A stretch of DNA of 64,000 nucleotides from Paragonimus westermani (Eukaryota; Platyhelminthes; Trematoda; Plagiorchiida; Troglotrematidae), in the NCBI GenBank assembly GCA_008508345.1, contig QNGE01000119.1, positions 1 to 64,000 of the forward strand, given 5' to 3'. Below, one piece after another: positions 14,101-27,200 of this stretch (the stretch's first letter is position 1; each line of letters opens with the position of its first letter). The position numbers were made by a program, and so were the translations under genes. The notes below the pieces were generated by a model that did not search any database, was not told where the DNA came from, and saw nothing but the letters and a program-made list of their open reading frames with translations.

Positions 14101-17100
14101 CTGTCATCCGCTTTTTACTCGCCCTTGAATAGGTTGGGTAAGTTGTTTTTGTCATTACCGTCTACTATCAGAGGTCCTGTTAACTCTCCTATTCTATGCC
14201 TTTTCTGGAGCTACATAGCGGCCAACCGATTCAGATTTATTTCAATTATGAGGACGCTAGGCACCAATCATCCGGTTGCAGGTCCAAGGTTTGGTTCTTT
14301 TCAATGTCTTTGCTATGTATATTGAGTCAGCTTGACAACACCTGATCCACACTTGGTCCAGCATTTTACATAACCGCAAACGTATTGTGATGAAAAACCC
14401 GAACGCCAGACTTTGCTTGAAATGACTGTTTCTCTTCACCAGCTGGGTGTTGGATGTAACAATTCGTTATACCGAGTCAAACTGTGAAATTAATCTGCGC
14501 GTTTCAGCACGAGATCCGGTATCCCTAATTAGCACTGTGTGTAGATTGGGTCGAAAAGTTGAAATATGAATATGCCCCTTAATTTGTGATTTTCTGTTAT
14601 GTAATGTCCTAGTGTAGGCATAGTGTCATGCAGCGGGGAACGAATATGAAAGCTGAAATAAAATTGAGAGGTTAACCATAAACTGTGATAAAATATATTA
14701 ACTCGACAGTATTTATCCCCAATATCCAGTGGCCGACGAACTCCTGTATAACTTCTGAGAGGTCATACGCCGTTTGGGACACAGGCATGACCTTTTTGAT
14801 GAGATACCTTCGTTGTACCCTTTCATTACGCGGCCCGGGCAGGCAGTCAGGTCTGCTGCGTAGCTTCTGTGGCGGATTTGACTTGAGTTGGTTGTTAGTA
14901 TTGTCCGTGACGCACCGCATTTCGGGGTTTTTACCTTATCCGCATATTACTCATAAGTAGCGCGACAAATTTGTTAATTTGCAGGAGTCCCACCTCTGAC
15001 ACGAGACATGGGGTGAATCTTTATAAAGCCAGAGGCCGCACTTGCATATTTGGTATCTCTCCTGTCAGCCTAATTAAGAAACCATGCAATAGTGTCAAAG
15101 ATACCACATTTTAGTTCAACTCCTCAACCCTCTCACCACGTCTTGGACGCCAATATGGGGACAAATTTCCAATCTTCCAACATCGCATAGTGGTTAAGAT
15201 GATAAAGCAATGCCACGTAGAAGCATGTGCATCCTGTCGCTGTTCCGAGTTCAGATGAAGTCAAAACTCCACAGCCGTATCCTTATGCAATTTGGTTGAC
15301 TCTGTTAAATATAGGAGAACAGCTACTTTCTCGCGCATTCGCCTATCTGATGTTCGTACTTCTGTATTTTTGCACAGATCAAATGGTGGTTGGTCTATTC
15401 CATCATGATGGCCGATCATTTAGACGATCGTCTGGTTATGATGCAACGGGTGGCCGACCTGGCAATACTATTCGAACAAATGAACAATTTGCAAGGCTTT
15501 CAAGAGGCTAGAGCAGCGTTGCTCAGCTCCCCGGTCTTTCGGCTGAGGCATACATACGAGGTAATTTCGTTTTTGTATCTATTTAGTTGTTTGAACGGCC
15601 GACGACTGTTACAGTTGCAATGGAGCATAAGCTATTTTCAGCCCTGGCAAGAATGTGGTGATCATATTTTTACTCCACCAAATATTGTAGCAGCGTCATG
15701 CGTACCGCTGGCCAACATTCGCCGTACTTCCGAACTGCTGGTTAAAACCCCACCTACTCTTCCGTAATATTTACTTCTCGAACTGCACTGAGTCGATAAG
15801 GTGTAATGGATGCCAGAACCCTAATAAGCGCTGGGGTCAAACTAATCCCCCCATGATTTTCGCGAGAGCCTCTGACACATTTCTCAAATATCGGAACTAT
15901 TATTGAGTGATCCCATCATGGAAGGATGATCACCGTCGTCCACACAAGTTGAAACGACTGCCTCAGGGCCTCGAATAACACCTCCTCACCCTCATTGAAA
16001 AGTGCCGACAAGAGATCATCTGGGCCAACAGCCCCATCACGTTTGGGAACCGAACTACAACTGCGGACCTCAGTCTCAGTGGGTGGTTCCAAATCTAACA
16101 ACCAAGGTGCTGCAATACAAGTTTGTGGTGGCAACACAGTAGAAGCAGCCAGCGGCCAGCTAAATTGACTCTCAAAGTGTCCGGTCCATCACTCTAACCA
16201 CAAATGAGTGTACCATCTACCTCGATGGTAGCTTCACTGGCAGACCGTCGCCTGAGTCCAGTAGCACGGATAAGCTTGAAGAGTCTGCCGATTTTCCCTG
16301 TGGCAAAAACGGTTTCCACCTCTCCAACGTTCGCCATTAGCCAAGCCTCACGATCAGCGTTTAGGCTACGTTCCAACTACGTTTACTACGGATATCTCTC
16401 TCATACTTGTTACGTGAACTGTCACAAGGAATGTTCCGTCTGGCTTCTAACAACTCCAGGGTTCTCTCCGAGATCCAATGTTTGTTCAACCCATGTACCC
16501 GCGTGCCACATGCTACACTACCTGCTTCATCAATGGTCTGTGAGATTTGCGTCCAGTAGCCGTTGAGATCTTCGGGGTGAGAACCTCTAAGCTGATTTTG
16601 TACTTATGTTTTACCGACGATATAGCCAGTTTGTCAACAGCCAGGCGTTGATGTCGGTGAGGTGGTTGCTCAGCAAGAATGAGAACGAAACGACAGCGTG
16701 ACAACGCATGACCTGAATCTAAGCATGTACTCCAATAAGAACGACAATCCTGAATGGACCACACGACTTATAACTAACAGCTATGTGGTCTGTCTGAGAC
16801 TAGGCCTGATTCGGAGAATAGGGGCGACAAATATAAAAATGAGGCGCACGATTCCTAAAACTAGTGATGGTAAAATAGCTTATGCTCAGCGCACACACAG
16901 GTTGGAACAACTGTCCCTTGAAATTTCCAGTGCGGATGGATAAAAATGTGATTCTCCTACAAATCAAGTGTACACACGGAAGAATTCGTGCGATGCACAG
17001 CATTTTTCGTGAGGTGATAACCTTATAATTTTTGAAGATATAAAACGAACGTAACAGTTTTGAAAAACGAAACTGGTGAGGAATACATAACCGCGTGCTC

Positions 17101-19986
17101 AAAAGGAGATGGAGAGTGAATGTCAATAACTGAGGACCACGTAGTGGGCCCTGAACACACTCACCGATACTGCACACGTCGTTTATACATTGAGCGAAAC
17201 CGCTTCTCTAGCCGAACTGCGATAGTTATTGGAGAATCGATTTCACCGGCGGCCACACTGGCCTGCTCGGCTGCCTCAGCAAAATCGGGCTCGGGCACAT
17301 TGAAGCGATCGATCAGTAACTCGAGCAATGTCAGCGGTTGAATATACCGGCGATAGGTCTGAAAACCAATAGCAGCACAGTGCTGGATGAGTGAAAGTAG
17401 GAATCAGGGTTGAAGGAATGCAACTACCGGTGACTGATGAACTGTTTTCCACGGCGAATTAACGATCGGCTTTTATTGCATAAAAATTTCTATATGAAGT
17501 CCACTGAAGCTGTTTAGTAATCTAATCTATGGCGTCTCGGATCAGAAAAAATAAGTCAGTTACAAGCACCATAATAAGACTCCACGGCTGCAACTTTATG
17601 CAATCACTGGAACTCTGCTTCAGTATCATATTCACGCCTAAAAGACTAACTGCTTTCGTTGTCTACATCCGCGTATAATCTCTGGTTAGCTTCTTAGGGA
17701 CCAGTTGTTTAGGACGCATATCCCGACGTTTGAAGGAATTGATCGTGAAAATCACTCAAGCTGGCCCAGTGGTTGGATAACCAAACCAACCACATTGGGC
17801 TATCCAGTTGATTTAAATGATTCCATTAGTGTGACTAACGCGTTTCATTCAGTCTATCAAAGAAAATGAATCTAGTTGAGGGCGCTGAAATCACGAACTC
17901 TGGTCACAGTTGAGCGGACTGAAACTAGCCCGAGCAAGCCTGCCTTATGCACCCAAGGACGTTCAGACTGCACTGACCCATCATATTCCGTAAACGGATC
18001 AAGAACCACTGTCCAAACGACAACTTGATCACTGCATAATATGGGTTAGTGTGAACTCATAAATTAAGACTCCACGGCTGCAACTTTATGCAATCACTGG
18101 AACTCTGCTTCAGTATCATATTCACGCCTAAAAGACTAACTGCTTTCGTTGTCTACATCCGCGTATAATCTCTGGTTAGCTTCTTAGGGACCAGTTGTTT
18201 AGGACGCATATCCCGACGTTTGAAGGAATTGATCGTGAAAATCACTCAAGCTGGCCCAATGGTTGGATAACTAAATCAACCACATTGGGCTATCCAGTTG
18301 ATTTAAATGATTCCATTAGTGTGACTAACGCGTTTCATTCAGTCTATCAAAGAAAATGAATCTAGTTGAGGGCGCTGAAATCACGAACTCTGGTCACAGT
18401 TGAGCGGACTGAAACTAGCCCGAGCAAGCCTGCCTTATGCACCCAAGGACGTTCAGACTGCACTGACCCATCATATTCCGTAAACGGATCAAGAACCACT
18501 GTCCAAACGACAACTTGATCACTGCATAATATGGGTTAGTGTGAACTCCTAAATGGTTCCCACTTCTCCAACGTTCACCAATAACCTCCCCTCACATTTA
18601 GTTTGCGTTCCAACCACATTTACTGCGGATATTTATCCCATTCTTGTTGCGTGAACTGTCACAAGGAATGTTCCGTCTGGCTTCTAACAACTCCAGGGGT
18701 CTCTCCGAGGTCCAATGTTTGTTCAACCCATGTACTCGCGTGCCACATGCTACACTACCTGCTGCATCAATGGTCTGTGAGATTTGCGTCCAGTAGCCGT
18801 TGGGATCTTTGGGGTGACTAGATTAGTGTTAAAGGCGTCCTCGACGCCGTCTTTACTGTAGTCAGTAGGAGCGTAAGCAGATGCAATGAGGAGATTTCTG
18901 AAAGTTTCACATCTACATCTGGCCTCAACAGAACCTGCCAAGCGGATGGTAAACGATCTACCGCTAACATGAATTCGACTTACCGGTATGGCTACTGCCG
19001 TCCTGTTGAGGACCATGTCTACTCCAGCCTGACCGGTAACGGTGGCCGTGGAGTCATTCGGAGTGTATAACCAGTATCGGGTAGACAGTGTGGGTGCTGT
19101 TAGTTCCATACGTTGACTGCTGTCTTGGATTCTAGTCTCCGGAGTACGGCAGACGTCGACATCCAACGAGTCTAGCGTTTGTCTGAGAGCGGTCTGGTGA
19201 CTTATATGTTTTAGAGTGCGAACGTTGATGTGGAAGCTGTCACTTCGCGTTTGGGCTCAGTCTCGCTGTAATGGAGTTGTTGACAGGTATATTAACCGGC
19301 ATAGAACCCATTGAACTCCTTATGACGAACCACTCGGTTTGTCTGCCACGTTTTATGTTCGTGTGCACAGCAGTTTGCGGATGCCCTGTGGCGTTCTTCA
19401 AGTGACAAATCGCGATCGGTTGATCTTGTGTTATATAGCGTTTGTTTACGACTTGTGAGTATGCAGCCATCGAGACTTCATTGTTTCTTGTGATCATTTT
19501 TATGTGAATATCGTGTCAGTTAATATTGTTATTGTTGTTAGTTCTGTTTATATGAACCGAACAAAATTAACGGGCCTGTTTGAAAGGATCCGATGTGACA
19601 AGCTGATGGTAGGTCGAATCGGTATTATTTGGCTTATGTATTGCAAATGTGTTTGTTCCCGTTCTACCCTATGGACTGTCGATAGGCCCATGATGTCGCT
19701 ACAGACAGCCTGCTGAGTCAAGAACCCACTTAAAGTCAGGCTTCCTCTACGAATACGTTTAAAAGCACAACATACTGCTGCTGAACCCAACACCTCCCTA
19801 ACCTCAATGGCTTTTAGTAACGCCTCAATACTATATTTTTATCACACTGATCAATAAGCTGATCAAAATTGTTGCATTGCCTACTGGTAAGGCAATCGGA
19901 CTTCCAGTTAGCAACTTACTTTACTGAAGGTAGTGTCCACTTTTTTTGATAAATCTGGTGGAACATTTTTGTCCCCTGCTTATACA

Positions 19987-20037
<51 letters not shown>

Positions 20038-21192
20038 NCGACACGCTTTGACGAGCGATACTACTCGCGGCGAAAAAAAGTTTGTTCCGCGTTCACTGGA
20101 ACTCTGTACTGCTGGACGCTTTGTATTCCACACGCTCTCTCTTGTATACAGCAAAGAACGCAACTCAACACGAATGGCTACCTTCCCATAAAAGAACATC
20201 GGATTTAAGCGTCTTTTTACCGGGTTGGCTCACCGTTCCATGACCTGTCTTCACGTGACATCATCTGAGATCTTCAGTTATGACCTCTTAATTGGTAGGA
20301 TTGAGCTACCCGAGTGCAACCCCCATTGTGCTCACACCCGTCTCTACGGCCAGAAGAAGAGGCGATGACCAATCGTCACCTACCTCCGGAAAGGCTGTTT
20401 ATTTATTCATCCCTCGATGATACCTGCCGATTTTTTGATAAAACTTGCCTCGAATGAGATCGAATCTGATACGATACCCGAATTACAGACTAATACTATC
20501 GGGCCGGAGGTCACATTCATTGACTCTCTTTCTGGGTGTCACAACGAAAGTATCGGCAAATTAGATGTGACACTACTATTAGAAGAACAGGTGCGAGGGT
20601 GCTGCTAGATTTTTGAGTTTAAGCGTGGCAGGCGAATGAAGGGAATGAGGTAGAGTATCTCGTGACACCGGGCCTGTTTGAAAGCAGACTGTAGGTCTAG
20701 TGACCTATTCTCCAGGAGCCGTTGACGTACGCTGTTGGATTGCATTCCTTGTATGGGCGCGTCTCGAGTTGTTATTTTGATTTTGTTCAGGAGCAACTGA
20801 TCTCCGTCGCCATTTTGATCACTGAATCGACTTTTTCCGAGACGCTTTTATACATAAATGGGTGTCGAAGCGTTGTCGTTACAGGAAGTCTTCTATTTGG
20901 AAATTATCGGTTGGATAAATTGTGTGAGCAACACAACTGTTGAGTGTGAACTAAAAAGGTTTTTTGCATACGAATTAGGTTTTAGTCGTCTAACGATAGT
21001 ACGGTAGTTGGAATGAGAAAAGGGGGAACATATAAGGCTGTCAGTTGATGTATATCAGTTGACAGGCTGTTACAGTACCCATACATATTTCTGAGATTTT
21101 TTCTGCGGTATGTTTGACTCTTTATGTATCTAGTGGAGTTGGCTGTTCTCAATGCTGTTAGGCCTTCGTATCGTAGGCACATCAAGAAACTT

Positions 21193-21244
<52 letters not shown>

Positions 21245-24200
21245 TGGTTGACTTCGTACGAACAATATAAGTGGGTGGTAGATGTTTAGTGGTAACTTCC
21301 AAATCTCTGTTTGCGGTTTGGAGGGGCATAGTTTGTGACGCATAATCTGGTCTCACTACAACGTTAACTACATTGGTCTAATTAACGTAACCATTTTTCG
21401 ACTTCGAGTTTCGATGCGGTACTGTCAACAACAAAGTAATGTTAAGATGGTCTCTCCTCTTATATGGTTATCAAACAACCACGGAAAACGATCTCGTAAA
21501 CAGCGCCGAGTCAATCGAAAATGAGCCAACTAAAACCAAATTGTCCTGTCGATTGTGAGGTTGAAATGGAGATAACTGAAGGAAAACTTAATGAATGCAC
21601 CGGGCAATTGGTGCATTCAAGTAACACCTAGAGTCATATGCTTGACATGTAGTTGGAGTTGAAAACCAATCCAGACTATGTTGCGCACGCAACAAATAGC
21701 AACTGAAAAGAATGGTCATTGAGATTGACTTTCTGCCCTTAGACAAACGGATTTGATGTCCAGTCAACTGTAGCGCGAAAAACTAATTAACTTCTATCCT
21801 AAACATCCCAACTGCCTCGGTACATAACGTGTTGTTGATGTTTGCAGTCAGATTGTTCGTTTATGTTTGACTCCTCGTTTCCAGAAACGGAGCATCGATC
21901 AATAGACTAAGCACACAGAAGTCTGAATTCTATTCGCTTTTTTTTAAATAGGTTGTTCATTTCGATTTTGTTTTCTCGTAAGTACATCGTATTCTACATG
22001 ATTTTGCTGTGCTTTTTTAAATTGCTGGGAGGTAACGACCAGCGCTCATCTGACAGAAGACAATCACAAATTCGTACAAGGTAGAGTTAAATGAGATTAA
22101 ATTAGCGGGAGCTATAGAGGTCGCAAACTTGACACTTTCTCGATTTGTGATTGGCAACTTCTTTGCCCGATCACATGCGGATGGCCGAATAAATATAAAA
22201 GGGAATAGTTATACGTCACACTCAAAACGCTTGGCGTTTTTTCTTATCTAGCATTTGAAGGAAATTTTTTTACATTACTCAGACATGCTGTTAGAACAAA
22301 TGAGTGTATTTGTGTTTTTTGCAGGTTCTGGATTTAAAAAATGGGTTGGATTCGCGTAAGCAACGTGGAGGACAGTGTTTAAAGTTTACCGAAGTGTTTA
22401 TTGCATCTCTTATCATTCAGGGAGTGCTTATTACATCCAAAAATACGTTTCCATGTATATCACAGCGTGCATCCGTGGAAAACTTATTTGCGGTGCAGTC
22501 CACAACAAAAAGTACTCGCTGACTCTTCATCTATTCTCGGGATGACTTGTTCATTTTTAATTAACTATTCGTCAATTTTTTTCACTTAAACGAAGTTCTG
22601 AGAGTATCCATTGGCCAGACGACTTACACTTGTGTGGTCAGGTGTATGCCATGTATTTACCAGGCTTGCACCGCCAGGAAACCTGGTCCTCTGTTCTCAA
22701 GCTGGCAACGATACATGAGCTTTGAAACAAGTTCAAAGTTTCGTTACGAGGATTGGTTACAGACTCTTAAGAAACCACTTCAACCATTTGCGATTCAAAA
22801 CGAGAATAATGCTTATTTTGTCATATTTAAAACTATATCGCTGTACTCCCCGCAACGCTTGTAGCTTCCGACTTCTCCTACTGATATTTAATCCGAACAA
22901 TTTTGATGGATATTGCAACACTGTCCGCCTCAACTCAACGTTTATATGTGGGTACATTGTCTAACAGAAGTATTGAATCCTGCATAGTTTACTTTTCGGT
23001 ATCACCAGAATGTTGTTTATGTCTCTATGAGATGAACAGACACATAACCTGCCAGAGAAAAGTAGGTACCGCTCCTCAAGTGAATATGTTCCAATCCAGT
23101 AGGATCGTTTTCTCATGTATAGTCTGTTATTTCGCAAGTGACAGATTCTAGCGTAGAGCTGTACAGGATGGAAAAATATCTCCGCTCACACATCCCTGTC
23201 TATTTAACGAATAATTTAAAGCAGTACAATGGAAGAATGACTTCACAGATCAGATTGCTGTCGTGCATCAATGTCGCTAACAAACACTGAAACAGCATTT
23301 CGTCAGCCGTGTACATTTAAGGACCCATAAGAGCGGGTTAGGAGGGTGACCAAGAAACATATGGTACAGATTATCTTCCAAATGTGCATCTAATGAATGC
23401 AATTTTAATATTCAGCGGATCACAGAGCTGAATTGTTTGTTCAGATATGAACGGACTCTCACAATGAATAAGTTACGTCCACACATCACCCTATCCTTTG
23501 GGTGATTGTGTTTCGGAGAATGACCCTTTGCCTGTTCATCAGTGTTTAATGATAAGAGATCTGCTAATGAATGACTTCTTGTGTGAAAGATTTTGAAATT
23601 GGGAAGTTGGTCCCCTCTTCGATGCTGCTAATAAATAGGTTGAGAATAACACAACGTTACGAGTAAGTTGTAATGTTCTACGTTTCAACCACCTCGGGAG
23701 TGCTTGTTAAAATAGGTTAGATAAGGGATTTTTCGGATCCCAGTAGCTCCTCTAGCGATCTGTCTCTAAAGGTTTTTGATATGTACCGCTTTATGTAATA
23801 TAAGGGTGGTACATTTGGTTGTTCATTTCCAGTTGTGGATGAATTTTAGATCTGAACGTAATGGGTAACATCTCGATCTAGAGCGTTCCACTACTTTACT
23901 GTCATTCAACTACAACTATACAGTGTAAAGACAGCTTTAAGTTGTCCGCCCGTATGGTTGCGGTGTCATTCGCTTATGGATACCAGTAGTTTTTTATCAA
24001 GGTGGTTGTCAACATTTTTGACAGCAACCTTGCAAAGCTTCATGTTTATTGGCCTTGAACAGGACGTTTTTATGAGGATCGTCAGTTACGACAGCTCAAA
24101 TGGTTACGAGAAATTTTCACATCTTCTGGATGCCACAACTTTTCAGGTCTTCCGATCGTTGACATACCATGACGTCCGTAATTTAAGAATAGATTAAATG

Positions 24201-27200
24201 ATCAACAGCAGACTGAGGTTGAGTCCCCGAGGAAAGTCGCTGTTTTCATGAAATCACCCTTGTATCTGTCCATTCGCCTTCCAATCGCACTTACTTCCGA
24301 CTAGATAATCCCTCAGTTAACTGAGTATATGCTCATCGAGTCCGTAATTGTGGAGTATGCGCGACAGAATTGAGTGATCAACTCTATTAAAGGCTTTGGA
24401 AACATCAAGACAGGCAATGTCAGCAGACGGTCCCACATCGGCAGCCTCTTTTGAAAATTCGCGAGTACTCAACGGGTTTGTAACGGATGAATATCTCTTA
24501 CGGAAGCCTCAGTGATGTGGTTCATGTCTGCTACTGTGGATTAATTCGATAAGTCATCTACTCACTACTTTGGAACCACTAAAGGCTAATTTACTGATCG
24601 ATAACTTGCTGGGTCTTCTCTGCTGTCATCTTCAAGGCTAAGCGTACTTGCAAATTCTTTTCAGGCTTTCACTAGATGATCAGTTGACAGGAGACGGTTC
24701 AAGCCGTCGTTAACGGCTGTGGTAATTCAGTGGCACAACGCTTCAGAACATCCAGAGGTATCAAATCTGGATCGGCTGACTGATGAGCTAGTCGATTCCC
24801 TTATTTGAACCCAATTAGTGGCTGATATTTAGGTCGATTCGGTTAAGTTGCTCTCGTATGCTGAAAGGTCGCTCGTGGTGGACAGCCGTCCGCACTTACG
24901 CACTGTCTACCCAATGGTGGCCGCCATTACATTTGTACTAGGAAATTCAACAGAAGTTCGAGGTTATCATATTCGTCTTATTACAGGTATGTGCTTCAAC
25001 TTTGCCGTAGAAAATTATTAGAATTCACCTTCAGCAGCCGCAGTTCGATTGGATCCGATAACCTCCCTCCCATCTAGTGAAAATCCAGTCTGTTCTAGGC
25101 GACCCCTTTTCCACGCCGAGTGTTTTGGTGTAACCAGACGTTTTCTGTTTTCCAGGCCTATTGGCTTTTTACTGCACTGGGGACACTTCTGTTGCTTGTT
25201 TTTTAACGTCATCAATTGTCTAGCTCACAACGGTCGCTTTTGCCTATGCTTTCTCGTTAATATTGAAGCACGACAAACGCCCGGCAAGTATTTGGATCGA
25301 ACATATCATTCTACAATAGTATTGGTCTACCCTAATTGAGATAACGTTTGAGCCACTGTAACCTCGGCCTCACTCTGATTAACTTCCATAGATGTTGACC
25401 AACTTTCCCTTCTGTGACTCTTCTTTTCCGCTTCCGTCGTCGCCTCTGATGTTGCGAGATTGTGTGATATCTGTCTCTCTCCGTGGATTACGAAACCTTA
25501 AGACAGTTGTCTCGATTTTCTCATCAACAGTATGCCTATTCTCGTTGTCATTAAATGTGACGTCTGTAGGTGCCGTTCGTCATCGACGTAGCATCTCCTT
25601 CACTCATAATCTCAGCAGTAAGAATTCGCAATAACTGACATCACAATCACAATGCACGGAAATCAGAAAATCAAATTAAGTGAAATTTACCGTTTTAGTA
25701 AAATGATGCGCTGTGTACAGTGCCACAAACAGTTTACAACCGATCGATTTTCACACGCTTACAACGTTTAGAGTTCCTGTTTTTCTGCCAGTAGTCGCTT
25801 TCTTCTGTTCACCACGAACTGCGCATTCAGGTTGGCTGCAGCTCTCTCCACAATTCTTCAAGCGTAACGGAAACCGTACTATATACTTGTTCCATTATAT
25901 TATGACACATTCCAGATCAGGCCCTGACAATATCGTCAGTGCATAATCGAAGGAAACGTTGGTGATTAACGGACAACGACGCTCTATTAAATGTCTTCAT
26001 GCTCCTCCAAACGTACAATTGTTTTCAAAGTGCTACGGGCCTCTAGAATGTGAGATGTACACACTGAGGCGAACAAATGATGCAACGTTAAGCTCATCAT
26101 CAACAGCCATGAGCCTGACCAAAAGGTTCTGTGGTTCGGGCGGCCGTTCACCTCAACAGTGACGTGAAATATCCTAGAAGGAGACGTTACCAAGAAGGTC
26201 GACAAATACTAAAGACTAAGCAGGAGAATTAGGAATGGTATGGATACAGATACGCCATTGACTGCGACACACCGCCATCTTGGATAGCGTCTCTAACCAG
26301 CGGTTTTAGTGGTCACAAGGACCCCATCCAGGCAGGCGATACCTGCATGACTGTGAATACCGCGTTTCCGATGACTTTTTGTTCACTCCAGTTCTGTCAA
26401 TCTTTTATGTGCGTTTCACAGGCTCTGATTTCCAAGACAAAGTTGCATCATCGAACCTTCTTCGAGCGCTTCGTCGTACGGCTGAAACAGATGACGGAGA
26501 CATCTATGTCGCAAATTATGTTAAGCTAAATCCTTCGTCATCACCGTGTCTGGTATCTAATTCAATCAAGTGTATTCTCTCCCAACCACCTTGATGGGGG
26601 TGAAACAAGCAACCTCTCCTCGACCCATTATCGTCATCAAGGGCAGCAGTACAGTGGTTGGCGCTTATGCTTAACTGTATAGTCCACTGATAGATTGATC
26701 GACATTCATCGAAGATTGCATAACAGGCAGCCTCGTTTGTTAGTAATATGGTGCGTACATTCGGGAACTAACCAGCATGACGATGAACCAGAAGCGACTA
26801 TCGAAACTGTGTGTACGCGGTGTGGGGGAAGTGCCACCAGGGGGAACGACAACGTACTGCTACCTAATGTGTGTGAATTCACGTCAACCGTGTGAACGAC
26901 GCGTTCGTGGTCCTATGTTTTAACATGACCTGCACGGGAGTTCGTGCAGTGAACAACTCTGCAGACCAAGCCTCTCTTACGATCAGAACACCAGTACGCT
27001 AATTGCAACAATAGATTGTATTAGTGAACAGGCCGTTGCCTTTGGTTGAGATAACCTCGTTAATAGAAAAAGGCTCTGTTTCCGTGGCATGGTTGTAGCC
27101 GAGTGTTACACCGAACTATCAAGATTAGAAGTGGTTTCTGCGTATGAACTAATGAGTAACTCCTCAGCTTGCTACTCGGTTGTTATCTAAGACACGTAAT

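Larger units (their letters stand above)
15793..18063 (-). repeat. Right arm of large inverted duplication
   Basis: Reverse complement of 6520-8790. From about 15816 to 17543 the arms appear identical. At the inner edge (15773-15815) and beyond 17560 substitutions appear, for example cagttac against caggtac and tctggtcac against tccggtcac. It lies in the intron downstream of the SOS exon 15378-15560. Confidence 0.9.

Noticed and set aside
16204..16566. 120-codon frame present identically at 8017-8379 (-) and here (+)
   Set aside because: It is the antisense of the LINE linker region, copied with the inverted arm, not a gene.
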